A DNA stretch of 64,000 nucleotides. Source: Phytophthora sp. 'mugwort'. Its lineage: Eukaryota > Oomycota > Peronosporomycetes > Peronosporales > Peronosporaceae. Position 1 is the first letter of the stretch; each line of letters starts with the position of its first letter. A program made the translations under genes and the position numbers. The DNA is taken from contig JAUCEF010000004.1 of assembly GCA_033558025.1 (NCBI GenBank), positions 992,001-1,056,000 of the forward strand, written 5' to 3'. Of this stretch, positions 1 through 10,927 are shown one piece after another. The notes under the pieces are model-generated. The model did no database searches. It saw nothing but the letters and a program-made list of their open reading frames with translations, and was not told the origin of the DNA.

Positions 1-599
1 CCATCCGCGCTGATCAAGGTGCGGCTTGCACCAGTCGAAAAAAACTTGAAGGCGGTAGGAAGCGCTTGGTCCGTATTTGGAGACGTCAACCTGAGTAGTT
101 GAAGTGTTGAATGTTTGTAAATGAGCAAGGCATAGTTAGCCCGAAGCACGTAGGTTTCATTTGTAGTAGTTTCATAGCAAAAAAAAAGGGAAGTGCAAAG
201 ACTGTGTATTTCCGGTTAAGACCTCGCTGTCGCTAACATCACTCAGTGCTCAGAGCATGTCCGTTGGTACGAGGGCGGCCAGCGGGAACCACATTTTTTT
301 TTTTTTGATGCCCGCTTTCGCGAAACAGAACTGTTGTCAAGAGTCCGCCTGCCGTCCAATCCGGTGTAGTACTTAACTTGTAGCGCGAAAACGACGGTGA
401 TACAAAATTGCGAACTTGAGGTTGTACTTGCAATCACAGTTGAGCTTGCTCGCATCCATATGCCAGCAACCATCAGGTTGTTCTTCGAGCTCCATTCGCG
501 CACAGTTCCCACCCATCTGCGCCGAAACAGGGGCTACCTCACGACGCCTACCCAGCTCAGGCAGATACACGCGACTACAACCACGTAAAAACACGCGAA
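1..599. other. no gene recognised
   Basis: Only short, overlapping open frames without family features are present. A poly-T tract lies near position 300. The stretch may be flanking sequence of the MULE remnant that follows. Confidence 0.3.
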
Positions 600-2170
600 C
601 GACGTTCGGGTTAGGGGTCACGAGCAAGAAATAATGCTAGCTCGGCTTGGAGTGATATCTTGGAGTAGGTCACGCAGGCGAAGTCTTTCACCCGAGCTTT
701 CAGCTGTTGTGTTGCGTGAGGCACGTCCCTAAAGAGTCTTGGGGTCACCGACTGGTGTCCGCAGCAGTCCGCAAGTAGGCGGATGAGGATCCCGATCATG
801 TACTTCGTTCGGAGCGTGTAGTCCCGCTTGATCAGTTATTGAGCTGCTCAACTGGGTTGTTGGTCGTCGCATAACCATCCGGTGTATGGAAGCACTGCCG
901 GCGGTTGAACGCGCTTGTCACCCACACGTTCTCAAAGTAGCTCCGAAACGTCCACAACTGCTGTTAACTAGACCACCTATTCAGCACCGTCACAACCAGT
1001 TCGTCATAGGCACCTTGGCTTGACGAAAATGAAGTTCGTTTTTTTTAAATATCCGCGACCACCTGTCCGTGCAACGTGCCCGGTACGCCCTTAAGTATTT
1101 GATGAACCTTGGTCGTCACGTGAAAGAAGCACATTAGGTATGTGAGGTCAGAATCCACCCCGAACACCTGAGTGGCGGCATTGAGCTGTCCAGCCTCATC
1201 ATCGGCCATCGCATATTTCAGGAGCAACTGCTCACCGGTAACCACAGTAAAAAGCTTTTGCGGAGCGCTGAGAGCGCCTTTACGTAAAGCCCTTCTAATC
1301 GTTGAGAAGTGATGAAGAGAGCCAAACCCGGTGAAACGATCGACCCCGATCCGATATGCCACACACGATGACACGATACCCCACTTGACTCAACTTAAAA
1401 GTGCAGTCCATGTGGAACACGAACGAGGTAGGGTCCTGAACTGCGTTCTTCAACAGATCCTTGGTCGTCAAACCCACGAGGAAAGGGTATCCGTCAGAGC
1501 CGTTCCCCACATCTGGTTTGCCCTCGCTGCCACGTTTCCATACGAACGAAAACGGCTGCATGCCCAATGTGGCAGGCCGCCAAGTGGTCGATCTGATCCA
1601 GTACGTCGTCGTAGTCGTCGGTGGGCGGAGATTTTTCTTCATGAAGTTGCCGAAGAACCACTACACCAAGCGCAACGTCGGTATCTCTTCCTCCGCTAGC
1701 CCGAATCGGCGACTCATGCTCATTCGGATTCGAGCGGGCTTCAAGCCTTGCGTCGCCATTTCTCTCCCGTAATCATTCAACCGAGGGGTGAGTTGGGGCT
1801 TCCGGGGGTCACGAACGAGCGTTTCGTGGACTCCACGCCCCACGATCGTCACTCGTTCAACTCTTGACACGTAAGAACTTTGCCCATCCACGGACATGCG
1901 TCGTATGGTGTCGCAGCCTTGCATGTTTCCGGCGAGCACTTCAGCAGCTGGTATCGCATCTTGTGCGGCCTCGTCAACGTACAAACGACGCATGAAACCA
2001 GGAGGCTCTTCACGATAATGAAAAACTTCATGTCCTCCGTGAGCAGCTGGGAGTCCTCACGAGCCAGGTGGTTGTCCACTTGTACGGAAGGGGCATCTTG
2101 AGGCGAGAAGAAGAAAACTTGGACTTGCGGAGAGTGCTGCTGTTTCGAGCATGAAGGGAGATTTATGACA
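600..2170 (-). pseudogene. Mutator-like (MULE) transposase, decayed
   Basis: Reading the minus strand from about 2170 down to 600 gives successive blocks of one MULE transposase in different frames. First comes a Cys-rich N-terminal block (around 2040-1870, with spaced cysteines and CPWMGK). Next is a linker block (around 1830-1660, PQLTPRLNDYGREMATQGLK). Then comes the DDE region (around 1470-1100, FVFHMDCTFKLSQVGY followed by FGVDSDLTYLMCFFHV). Last is the C-terminal block near 900-610 (DGYATTNNPVEQLNN, then the DYT-R segment and LLADCCGHQS). At least three frame changes and stops separate the blocks, so it is not translatable. Coding order and spacing are almost complete, so this is a fairly young relic. 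The function in the parent element is cut-and-paste transposition. I saw no terminal inverted repeats. Assignment rests on remembered MULE consensus features. Confidence 0.72.
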
Positions 2171-2952
2171 GTAACCAAAGGTTCCAAGACGGTGACAGCC
2201 TATTTCCTTCAAATCGATTGGTAGAAATGGTAGTATCATCTCGAACATGATTTGGTTATATTGACTCTTATGCAGACACCCGGATTTTGTGTGGTGCTGC
2301 GAATCGCAGAGTGCCATGCGTTTCGTTAGTGTGTCGCTATGTTCTCTTGATGTGCACCACGTATGCGATATGTGGTATTCCGTAATTTGTGTGTTTTTCG
2401 GGTTCTGTCATAACCCTGGCGGCTCACAGGGCTCGCTGGTGGCAGAACCATCAGCCACTACGGCTGCGCCTTCGCTTGACGGTAGAACAGTGGTTGGTCC
2501 TGGGTTGCACCCGTGAATTTCGCCCACGGTCTACAAACGCCAGGCATGATCGCTTCGCTCGGGCGGGTGACCTTCGTCCCCAGGTTCCGACCAATCATAA
2601 TGCTTGAATATTGCATTATACTTGCTTTGGCTATACTTGATATGCGATCGGATAATTGCATTGACTTTAGCTAGGTTTGTAATGCTCGCACAAAAGTACG
2701 GTCGGATAAGTGATCATATTCATCCATACCTGTTGCGCCCGCTATAGTTCCTGCCAACCATCCATCGTGTACGTGAAAAACATGGCATACTAGTGATATT
2801 AATTTGTTGCCCTGGCTTATTTTTATTTATAGTTAGTGCTGACTCAGTAAGTGGTGGTGACAGTAGGTGGTTACGCAAAAGGTGGTGGGTGGTGCGTCAG
2901 TAAGTGGATGCTGGTGGGGAGGTCAGTCACGAGGTCCGGATGACGACATACT
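2171..2952. other. intergenic, no gene recognised
   Basis: AT-richer sequence with a GTGGTGG-rich tract near 2850-2930 and no convincing coding frame. It separates two MULE relics of opposite orientation. Confidence 0.3.
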
Positions 2953-3965
2953 GTGAAGAGTAGGCGCATCTTACGCGACGCAGCAGATGACGGAGGTTCG
3001 TATAAAAATGACCACGTCACATCACGTTGTCAGCAACCAGTTCCTTCAATTTTCCGAAAGGGTTACAGATCGTGGGCACATGTCGATGTTGCTGTGAAGT
3101 TGTACGTGAAAAAACACAATCTTTATTTTCGCAAGCGCACAGGAAACACGTTAGTATTGGGTGTGCTCCGAGTTTATGTGAATGGACTGAGGAAGTATTT
3201 ACGCTTTTTTTTTCTACCTGTGACAATTGCAAGTTTGGCACTCGGAACACGCTTAACGCTCAGGTGCCCGAGCGTTTTGATTGTACGTTCAGGAGATTCC
3301 GCCGCACGCATGGAGTCTACCTGCTGTCGCGTAGTGCAGGCGAGAGGAGCAAACCCGTTCGATACACGGGCTGTGATATCGATTCGATGTGCTTCTTATG
3401 ACCCTCTCACTGAAATGAACAAAGGCGCTCTGGCGTCTCGTGTTTTGCAATGGATGGCGCACCCACAATCATCCCCCTACCACTGCGATGTCCCGAAGCT
3501 ACCAGGGAGTAGCTGATATTCCTTCCAGTAGGCCCGTCATGGAAAATGTTGCGCTGCTTCGCGATCACAACGCCAGTGCGAGGGATATCGCCGGATATAT
3601 GTCCGGCAAGATTGGTACGTGCTTTTGGTGATGCAAATATATTTGTTTGTACTTGCTTAGTATATTCTCGTACGACAACGTTAATTGTATTGACAAGGTC
3701 GTGACGTTACAACACAACAAGCTCGTAACCTTATTCGGCGATCGAATGCTGAACGGTGACTCTGCTCAATACCGGTTGAGAGACTTGTTTCATGCAACCG
3801 TTCAAGAGAGCGGGAACGATGTGTCGCTCATGTAGGATCAGCTTGGCGTGACGTGCGGAATCGCTGTGCAGACAGCACTACAGAAGGTTTGGGTTCGTAA
3901 AATGGGGAGAGAACATCACCCTCGACTGGGCGCATGGCATGAATAATCTGGGCTTTCATTTAAGC
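2953..3965 (+). pseudogene. second MULE-type transposase, N-terminal half, decayed
   Basis: Forward frames carry a MULE N-terminal region different from the first copy. A block around 3060-3180 reads RSWAHVDVAVKLYVKKHNLY. A block around 3290-3390 reads RRFRRTHGVYLLSRSAGERS and ends in RYTGCD. Around 3540-3610 lies VALLRDHNASARDIAGYM. The coding then continues to 3840 and ends near 3920-3960 with LDWAHGMNNLGFHL, which resembles the DWTHGTNN block of MULE proteins. The blocks lie in at least three frames with stop codons, so the gene is dead. The catalytic core beyond this point is missing or unrecognisable. Confidence 0.6.
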
Positions 3966-4099
3966 AAGTTGCTTCTTTAAGCATTAGCACTTAGGCCAAA
4001 AATGTCGTGACAACCCGAAGCCTGCCACGACGCACTCAGCGCATGCAGTATGCCGTTCTCGGGCAGGCAGCAACGAAAACCTTTGTCTCCCATTTATGG

Positions 4100-4740
4100 G
4101 TGTTGAATTGACGCCTAGGGTTGAACCCAGAGCGAGGGTAGCGTGGCTTCATCGAAGCTGATGACTGGTGGCGCTCTGTAGCGTCGGGCAAACGTCCGCT
4201 GCAACACATTCACAACGGGTCGTATCTTCCAAAATCGGTCGAGCCGAGCATGCGTCGACTTGTTGTTCGAAAAGTGTAGGTACCTCATAATGTGAAAGAA
4301 CCTATGCTTTGCCATGAACAGGCCAAACGGATTACCAGACAAGCCCCCACCTTCATGGATCAATGCTCGGCAATTACTTTGCGTATGGGCACCAATATTC
4401 GCGCGATCAGCAGCGCAACGACAGGTAGAACCGCCATGTCGGGCACACTCGCTAGACGCCGCCGAATTTCACCAATATCTTCTACGACTTACGGTGCTGC
4501 TGCGACCGAATTGCTCGAGCCCGGCCAGGGATGGGCTGGGTGTAATACGCATAGCTCTCCACAGCAATCTGGGACGATAGCTTGGGCGGCATGAAGTAGA
4601 ATAGCAGTGCTAGTGGGCGTTCGCCACACTAAGCACGCTGTCGCTTGGTTCCTATGGACCTTCGTAGAGGTCTGCATACGTAGGGTCTGGGTCCAAACTA
4701 TGTTGCGTCTAAACCATATGCAAAACGTCGAAGTCATACG
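4100..4740 (-). pseudogene. piggyBac-type transposase fragment
   Basis: The minus frame ending at 4115 contains MAKHRFFHIMRYLHFSNN, then RLDRFWKIRPVVNVLQRTF and VISFDEATLP. This matches the order in the DDE_Tnp_1_7 (piggyBac) domain: a cluster of aromatic residues, 'RLWKLRPI-D', then the first catalytic Asp in 'SVDE'. The usual Val-Asp before Glu reads Phe-Asp here. The frame is open for only about 80 residues. Sequence upstream (to 4740) is out of frame and weak. No TTAA-flanked ends were identified. Confidence 0.6.
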
Positions 4741-5460
4741 TTGACCAATATCTCACTCGACTCATCTTATCTTACTCGACTCATCTTATGTTGGATATAT
4801 CCGACATAAGGTACCGTATTTTAACCACTGTGGCGCATGGATGAAATTTTTGATTGTTCTTGTCCGCCGACCGCCAGATCGAGTCAGGAAGCCCCCCCCC
4901 TCCCCCGTCGAGAAGGTGCTTGGCGACCTTGAGCTTGGGTCGGTTCGTGAAGCTGCTTCTGCTGCTGCTGTGCTTGAGATCCTTACGCCCCGTTCCATTG
5001 GTACGCGGGCGCCCTTCGTGCTGCGGCATTACGCCGAACCAGATTGCCAAATGAAATGCAATGACTGTGCGTGGTCGATCTGTCGCCCAGCACATAAAGC
5101 GCGACGACACGATAATTAAAACACTATGATTGGCTGAAGGATTTGTCGCTAATGACTGAGCGACGTCAATCACATAAGGGAAACGGTACGGTATACACTT
5201 CTCGTGTTGGACTCTCGAACATACGAGAACTAAGGGGCTGAAATGCGATTTCCTGGGATCTCCGTTCGCGCTAATGATTTGCTGTAGGTAGGGTGTATCT
5301 CGCATCGGTCTACGTGTGAAATACGATCCGGCATCCTCCGTTTTTACTGACGCTCGCTATTACTGACAACCGATTAGAGCCAATCAAATTACGTTATTTC
5401 ATCCTCTACTTGTTACTGATAGCACAAAATTAGGCAAGGCGCCAGTCATTTCCAAATCCA
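4741..5460. other. intergenic, no gene recognised
   Basis: Contains a tandem near-duplicate of about 20 nt at 4750-4790 (CTCGACTCATCTTAT-type units) and a poly-C tract at 4890-4907. Open frames of up to 174 codons lack recognisable features and overlap on both strands. Confidence 0.3.
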
Positions 5461-5465
5461 CGAGA

Positions 5466-5830
5466 TGCTACTCGAGCGCAGATGCACCGCCATCACGGCA
5501 GCAGAGAAGCTCGAAGTGCTCGATGCCTGGGCACAGTGCGGCAACATCACTGCGGTTATTAACGCCTTCTACAGTGGACTAGATGAGCTTGCGCATGAAC
5601 AGCAGCGCAAGCTTATCTATCAGTGGTGACAGAAGCATAAGAGCTTTGGGCTGGCTTGCAAGACGGCTCGCGGGCGTGCCAAAACAAAGGCTCGGGCGAG
5701 CGGCACAGGTACGACCCTTCCCCTCGAAGCTGAGCAGGAGCTAGTTGTACATGTATGGATTGATGAATTGAGGGGGAGGGCGTACCTATTCTGCTATGAT
5801 GCTTCACTTACAGGCCCTAGAAGTAGCTAG
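5466..5830 (+). pseudogene. pogo/CENP-B-type transposase N-terminal helix-turn-helix fragment
   Basis: A forward frame starting at ATG 5466 reads RCTAITAAEKLEVLDAWAQC, then NAFYSGL and RKLIYQW. An in-frame stop follows, after which KHKSFGLACKTARGRAKTKA and LPLEAEQELVVHVWIDELRG continue. The order (helical N-terminus, a Trp/Tyr-Gln-Trp boundary, a basic linker, 'LP-E-E--LV-W---LR') fits the DNA-binding half of pogo/DDE_1 transposases. The internal stop and the lack of a DDE domain show it is a fragment. Confidence 0.5.
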
Positions 5831-6277
5831 TTAGATGATCGCTAATGAGATGATCGCTGAAGTAGCTAGCCTGAGCCTGGTAGATGGTATAATTGGAGCT
5901 GTAGCCGATGAGCACGATGCCATGGAGAGCAGCTCGCTCTGCGATGAACTGCTTGAGTAATAAATTCACTTTATCGTAATAAATGCACTTTCTCGTGATT
6001 CACAATGCGTGGCAGATTTCACCTTTTTTACACAATTATTGTAACCAAACATGAGTGTCAGTAAAGAGCGGAGGACGCCAGTAGGTAGGATCCTACAATG
6101 GATGGCAGAAACATGTAAGCGTGATCAAGGGCATCACCTGGTCACGTCCAGGAATGGTGACGACCCGCTGTGAATACACAATATTTCCACCAGACTGGGT
6201 GCACCACACCATTCATAACGTTTGAAAAACCGCGGGCAACCCGCGCTCGAAGTCCGTTTCTCGGTTGCAACACCACC
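5831..6277. other. 5' intergenic region of the coiled-coil gene
   Basis: Contains short direct repeats (GATGATCGCT-type units, CACTTTATCGTAATAAATG versus CACTTTCTCGTGATTCACA). An open frame runs back from the downstream gene to 6170 but begins with GTG, so this part is treated as 5' leader or upstream sequence. Confidence 0.35.
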
Positions 6278-8845
6278 ATGCTGAGCCGAGTGGAGGACGC
6301 GCGCGTATTCGAGAGCTGCGAGGACGTGATCCTTCACTCCTCCAACCGACGATTCTCGCACCACCAGCAGCTCAACGGCCAGACGGAGGGCGAGGAGGAC
6401 GAGCAGCTGCACCCGCAACATCCCTATCGCATGCGCAAGCGCGTTCTGCAGCGCGAGAGCGGGAGTCCCACCCACTATGAGGTCGAGAACAGCCACGTGT
6501 TGATGCCGTTCAGGAAGCAAGAGTATAACAGGCCCATGGAGTTCGTCTTCCTGTCTTCGGGCGAGATCAGAGCCAGGGAAGACTGTCCACCAGGCTTAGG
6601 CTTGCCAAAGCTGCAGCAGGAGCAGGGTGCAAAGATGAACCGGCAATTGGGGTATGATATTGAAGAATATTCAGGTGAAGAGAGTGAGGAAGAAGAGGAT
6701 AGGAAGTATCCGAGTCACAGTAGCACGATAATGAAGGTGCCAAGGCAGCAAGTCCGACGACAGCCCGTATTTCGACAGAAAAACGAGTGGTTTGCAACGT
6801 CTTTATCGTCTACTTCGAGTCGATCAGAGTCGTCAGTGTCAGAGGATGCGGATGTTTCGTCGGATGATAGTAACTCGGTTGCGTCCAAGGTTTCAGAAGA
6901 GAGTGGAAAGCAATTAAAGGAAGAACGAGTTGCATTCCAAGCGCAGAGCAGGCGGCACGCTACACGTAACGCTGGAAGTCGTGCCAGTGCTCACGAACGC
7001 TCTGTGGCAAAGACGGCGAGAAATAATTCAAGAAGGACGCCAACCCTCTCGTTGAAATTGGACCACCTAGACACCGACAACGAGGATGAAATGTTGGACT
7101 GTTGTACGGATAAAAGACACCCGACTCAGCGCTCAGTAGCTATTCGTGAAGAGAAGACTCCATTAAGTGAAGCCACTCCTCATACAGCTAGGCAACGGCC
7201 TGCACCTCTGGAGCAAGTATCCAAAGAGACGACGTTGGAGAACACAAATGACGTCCCCAGTCGTCGAACCAAGCAGTCCCCGAAAATGGAAGTTAGTCAT
7301 TTGGTTTCGGACAAACCAACCCCGAAACCGAAGGGAAGAGCCACACCCATTGCCAGGAGGTACGAGAAAACGATTGAGCGGTTGGAAACGGAGTTACAGA
7401 AGGAGAAGAAGCGAGTGCTAGAGAAGATGACCCAGCTGCTAGACGAACAGGGGAAAAATCAGCAGCTTCGTGATCAAATCGAAGCGTTGGAGGCGCAGCT
7501 CGCTGCAAAAGACAGCGAGACGAGCAGGAAGATCCACGACGCGGCACGTGAACACGAGAAGCAGACGCAGGCAACTGAGAAGGAGCAAGCTGATCGCATT
7601 AATGCACTGGAGGAGCAAGTTCGACTTCTAGAGGCCAAGATCGGTCGACTGAAGCACGACAAAGACCAGCTCAAGGCAGCCTTAAAGCAACTAAAGAAAA
7701 CGGGAAGTAATCTTTCTTCTGACCATCGGTTGGACAGCAAGGAAGCGACAGAGCTGAGAACCGAGCTGGATAACATGACTCAGCGTCTCCACGAGGTTTT
7801 GGCAAAGGTGAAGCGCTGGAAAGACAAGAGCAAAAACGAGATGCAACATTGTGACGACAAGGTCAATCTACCTGCTTTACTCGAGCGCTTGTGGCTGGAT
7901 TTCCCGCAGTTTCTGGGAGTATCTACAAGACCCGAAAAGGAGACTTCGAGTCCTACCTGTGAACAACAACAGCAGTCAACGCCCAGTGTAGATGAGCAAG
8001 CCGATGCTGTTCAGTTTTTGAAAAAGAGGTTACGTCAGCGTGAGGACGAGCTCCGGCAGACTCATGTCAAGTACGTGGAACTAAAGGAGCTCTGTGCCCG
8101 ACAATGCGTTCGTGAGGCAGACCTGCAGAACTTTATAAACGAGCATCGCTTACGCGGCAACCTGATTATTCGCAAGAATAGTGGCTCCAAACCAAACGAG
8201 GTCGTTAATAACCAAGACCTGGTTCAAAATGATGATCAAGACGAGCTTCGGCGCAGTATTAAGCTGAAAATGATGTCGAGCCGAGGAACGAACACATCGG
8301 CGTCCTACAATGATAGAGACGGAGATGGAGAGGACAGTTTTGTCAATAATGACTACTCAGACAATCAGGAAGACAATGACATTGGATATGACGAAATAGA
8401 GGACGATGCGTACCCGGTGCGTACCCCCAAGGTATTTGTCCAGGTTGGTCGTGATGGAGTGTATGAGCACAAGACCTCCACAGACTCGGCGGTGGCACAA
8501 AAGCTTGAGGCCGACCGGAGTCGGGGGAAACGAAAGGTGCAATCAAAGCAGCAGCGACTTGAGCGGATTCGATTGGTGCCGTCTCCGAGTCTAGCGCAGC
8601 GATACGAACGAGTGCCCACGCCAACGACAACAAGCGCGCGAAGGAAAAAATCTGCCCAGCAGCAGTCGCTACCATCGTCACGGCATAATCCAGCAACGCT
8701 CGGCGAGTGTCCGCCTGGATGCGGCAGTCGTCCTTCGTTTACGCGAAGGAAAACATCAACAACAGCACGAGCAAAGACGGTCAAGAGGCCAGTATCCACG
8801 GCAACGTCGAAAGGAGCCGTCGGGGTCATTCGCCCATGGATGTAA
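6278..8845 (+). CDS. large coiled-coil protein, function unknown
   Basis: A single uninterrupted frame of 855 codons from ATG 6278; the open frame extends to 6170 but only through a GTG. The N-terminal third is hydrophilic and disordered, with an acidic patch (YSGEESEEEEDRKY) and a serine-rich acidic patch (SSRSESSVSEDADVSSDD). Residues of about 365-510 form a strong heptad-like coiled coil, from RYEKTIERLETELQKEKKR through LEEQVRLLEAKIGRLKHD. A second helical block near 585-640 (LKKRLRQREDELRQTHVKY) is followed by an acidic low-complexity stretch and a basic C-terminus. No enzymatic motif is visible. A scaffold role in cytoskeleton, centrosome or cilium would be typical of such architecture but is only a guess. 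The frame is intact over 2.5 kb among transposon debris, which argues for a selected gene. Confidence 0.85.
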   Translation: MLSRVEDARVFESCEDVILHSSNRRFSHHQQLNGQTEGEEDEQLHPQHPYRMRKRVLQRESGSPTHYEVENSHVLMPFRKQEYNRPMEFVFLSSGEIRAREDCPPGLGLPKLQQEQGAKMNRQLGYDIEEYSGEESEEEEDRKYPSHSSTIMKVPRQQVRRQPVFRQKNEWFATSLSSTSSRSESSVSEDADVSSDDSNSVASKVSEESGKQLKEERVAFQAQSRRHATRNAGSRASAHERSVAKTARNNSRRTPTLSLKLDHLDTDNEDEMLDCCTDKRHPTQRSVAIREEKTPLSEATPHTARQRPAPLEQVSKETTLENTNDVPSRRTKQSPKMEVSHLVSDKPTPKPKGRATPIARRYEKTIERLETELQKEKKRVLEKMTQLLDEQGKNQQLRDQIEALEAQLAAKDSETSRKIHDAAREHEKQTQATEKEQADRINALEEQVRLLEAKIGRLKHDKDQLKAALKQLKKTGSNLSSDHRLDSKEATELRTELDNMTQRLHEVLAKVKRWKDKSKNEMQHCDDKVNLPALLERLWLDFPQFLGVSTRPEKETSSPTCEQQQQSTPSVDEQADAVQFLKKRLRQREDELRQTHVKYVELKELCARQCVREADLQNFINEHRLRGNLIIRKNSGSKPNEVVNNQDLVQNDDQDELRRSIKLKMMSSRGTNTSASYNDRDGDGEDSFVNNDYSDNQEDNDIGYDEIEDDAYPVRTPKVFVQVGRDGVYEHKTSTDSAVAQKLEADRSRGKRKVQSKQQRLERIRLVPSPSLAQRYERVPTPTTTSARRKKSAQQQSLPSSRHNPATLGECPPGCGSRPSFTRRKTSTTARAKTVKRPVSTATSKGAVGVIRPWM

Positions 8846-9078
8846 CCTGCTAAGACGTTCGGGTTTGCCTTTGAGGCTGAATTGAGGCAGCTTCGTGGAG
8901 TTACAGCAAGTCGACAAGAAGTGCGTTTACCACCAGGATCTCCTCGCTCGCTTCAACTACCCACTGAGCTGCGATTGTTCGCCGCGAAACGCCAAGCTCA
9001 CTCTGTTTCCTTACAATAAATCAATGGTGTTTTACTACTCTAACAACGTTAGGAAGACGCCTTCGCTGCCGCCTTCGC

Positions 9079-9414
9079 CTAGGCGAAGTTGCGTGGCATG
9101 GACTCGTCGCCATGCGCGGCTACCAACTGGTCGTAGGCCTTGGCGGCGTCCATGGGCGTCCAGAAGTCACCGCCCACGACCATGCGGCCGCCCACCTCGA
9201 GTTCGGCGCTATACTTCTTGATCTTGGTGGCATTGAAGCGCACTCCGAGGAACTCGTTAGCCGCCTCGTTCTCTGTCTCGGCCACGTGCACGTCCTCCAC
9301 GTTGCAGCTCTTGGTAATGGCGCGTAGTGCCGATGTCTGCAGCTGGCGCACCATACAAGCCAGCGGCACCTGGTTCTGTAGTCGGAAGGCGCGACGCACG
9401 AGCTGTGAGTTCAT
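9079..9414 (-). CDS. AP2-like domain protein, left copy
   Basis: A 111-residue intact frame from ATG (reverse strand, 9414). The first ~33 residues are rich in Arg, Leu, Gln, Ser and Ala without acids (MNSQLVRRAFRLQNQ), resembling a mitochondrial presequence. Residues of about 52-111 resemble a single AP2/ERF-type fold: FLGVRFNATKIKKYSAEL, then GGRMVVGGDFWTP and DAAKAYDQLVAAHG, ending NFA. This follows the AP2 order 'GVR...AEI...G..LG.F.T..EAA.AYD.A....G..A..NF'. In plants the domain binds DNA; here neither nuclear nor mitochondrial action is shown. Its 3' sequence carries AGTAAA where the right copy has AATAAA, so its poly(A) signal may be weakened. Protein identical to the right copy. Confidence 0.78.
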   Translation of the reverse strand: MNSQLVRRAFRLQNQVPLACMVRQLQTSALRAITKSCNVEDVHVAETENEAANEFLGVRFNATKIKKYSAELEVGGRMVVGGDFWTPMDAAKAYDQLVAAHGDESMPRNFA

Positions 9415-9905
9415 ATTGTAGTTGTGTGTGGTGGGTGGCGCTGAAGAGTGTCTTCGTCTGACAGGGTATTCTATGCTTGTGCTATAGTTCTGGTCGCTGG
9501 TTGTGTGCTAGGGGTCCAGTTGCGTAATGCGCAGCAAATGGCTGTGACGAAAATGTCGGCGGGTAGCATTGGCGTGGGTGGCGCCGTGCGGTTTTCTCTA
9601 ATCGAGATGCTGACGCCTGCATCCTATCTCCGAGTTGACGCTGGGAGCAGAAATGTGCGAGCTGTGACGCGCTTCAAGTATGGCGGAAATTAGCCAATGG
9701 GAGGGTGCGGCATGCCCCACGCGCTGATTGGTGCCGCAGAAGGCTTAACACCGGTACCTAGCGTCGACACGATTTTTCTTCTGGTACTGTATGGAAGAAC
9801 GTGCTAAAAAAAATTGTTTCTGCTATTCCTACTTCTGTCATATGACGTATTTTTGGTCTCTTACGGCAGAATAAACCCTTTCTTCAGACCAAATAGGTAG
9901 CATAC
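9415..9905 (-). promoter_or_regulatory. duplicated upstream region of the AP2-like gene (left copy)
   Basis: About 490 nt upstream of the ATG are conserved between the two arms with hardly any visible difference. An 81-codon open frame on the opposite strand (9448-9693) starts with GTG and is probably chance. Conservation here, against drift in the 3' flank, suggests either gene conversion or that the promoter lies in this part. No clear core promoter motif was found. Confidence 0.45.
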
Positions 9906-10927
9906 GCGATTTATCCGCTTTTTACGCTATTTGCAATACTAGATGTCCATCAAACGTTGTTGTAAAGAGGCTGTCCATAATGTGCAGAGTGCATCAAGAA
10001 CTCACCCCCCCCCGCCCATGCGAATAGCATCTAGGGCGCCTAGCGGCACAGTTCTTCTTTAGGATTCATAACCCGAAGACCCCATGCTCTCACGATCCAT
10101 TAACCAGAGTTGCCAGTGACGGAACTTTTCAATCTACTGTAAAACCTGCGATTGTGCCCTATCCGTCTAATAGTGCCCCACCCGCCGTGCGATAAATGTA
10201 GTGCCCCACTGGGACTATACCAACAACAGCACAGTTCATGACACAAACTGATTTGCCTGGCATTTGTGTCATCAAATTCCATGCATTTGTGTCGTAAGTG
10301 TGTCCTCTCGAAGCTCCAAAATTCGGACAAAAATGGTGTGGACTAAATCTAAATCCACCCGTGCTGATTTACAGAACGCACACTACAACGGTATGATTAT
10401 CTCTACAACTCGCAGTAGTATATACTAACTGTTATTTTCTACTGTATCCAGGTTGGCTTCACTCTACACTAGTGACGGGTACGCTCTGCTACGGCGTCGA
10501 CGTCACCCTCGTGTGGGGACGCCACAACTGCCCAGGATCCTGGAATGACGGCGAGACAAGCCGCTTGCTCCAAGACAAGCTCGCCGAGCCTCGGTCACAG
10601 AGCCTAGAACAAGCGTTGCTACTGACTCTGCCTTCCATGTGGCAGCGGCAAGATCGTAACCCCGTTAAAGGTCGGGGACTTAGAGCGGGCGTCTCCGGAA
10701 TGCCGTCCTGCACTTCTTGCTCTCACACTGCGATCGTCGCGCTTAGGCAAGCAGTGGAGTGGGAAATGGGCTCGGCGCCTAAATGCTACCGCCAGCTCAT
10801 GCTCCCACTGCCGTTTGACCCACACAAGCGCCAAATTCGTTTGGAAAACATCTACCGTATCTATAACTATCGAGTTCGCCGCACTGGTATTGGTCAAATT
10901 CGATCGGTTTTCGGTAAGCGCTAAATA

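Larger units (their letters stand above)
8937..9905 (-). repeat. left arm of ~0.97 kb inverted duplication
   Basis: This arm matches the reverse complement of about 13837-14812. Over the core (9079-9905) the two arms pair at constant coordinates (sum 23742), and both encoded open frames translate identically. Divergence rises only past the AP2-like stop codon (8937-9078), with substitutions and small indels. At the inner end similarity stops abruptly near 9905. Confidence 0.9.

Noticed and set aside
9448..9693. 81-codon frame repeated in both palindrome arms (also 14049-14294)
   Set aside because: It starts at GTG, lies in the upstream region of the AP2-like gene on the other strand, and is identical in both arms only because the arms are. 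The first ATG would leave about 50 residues.
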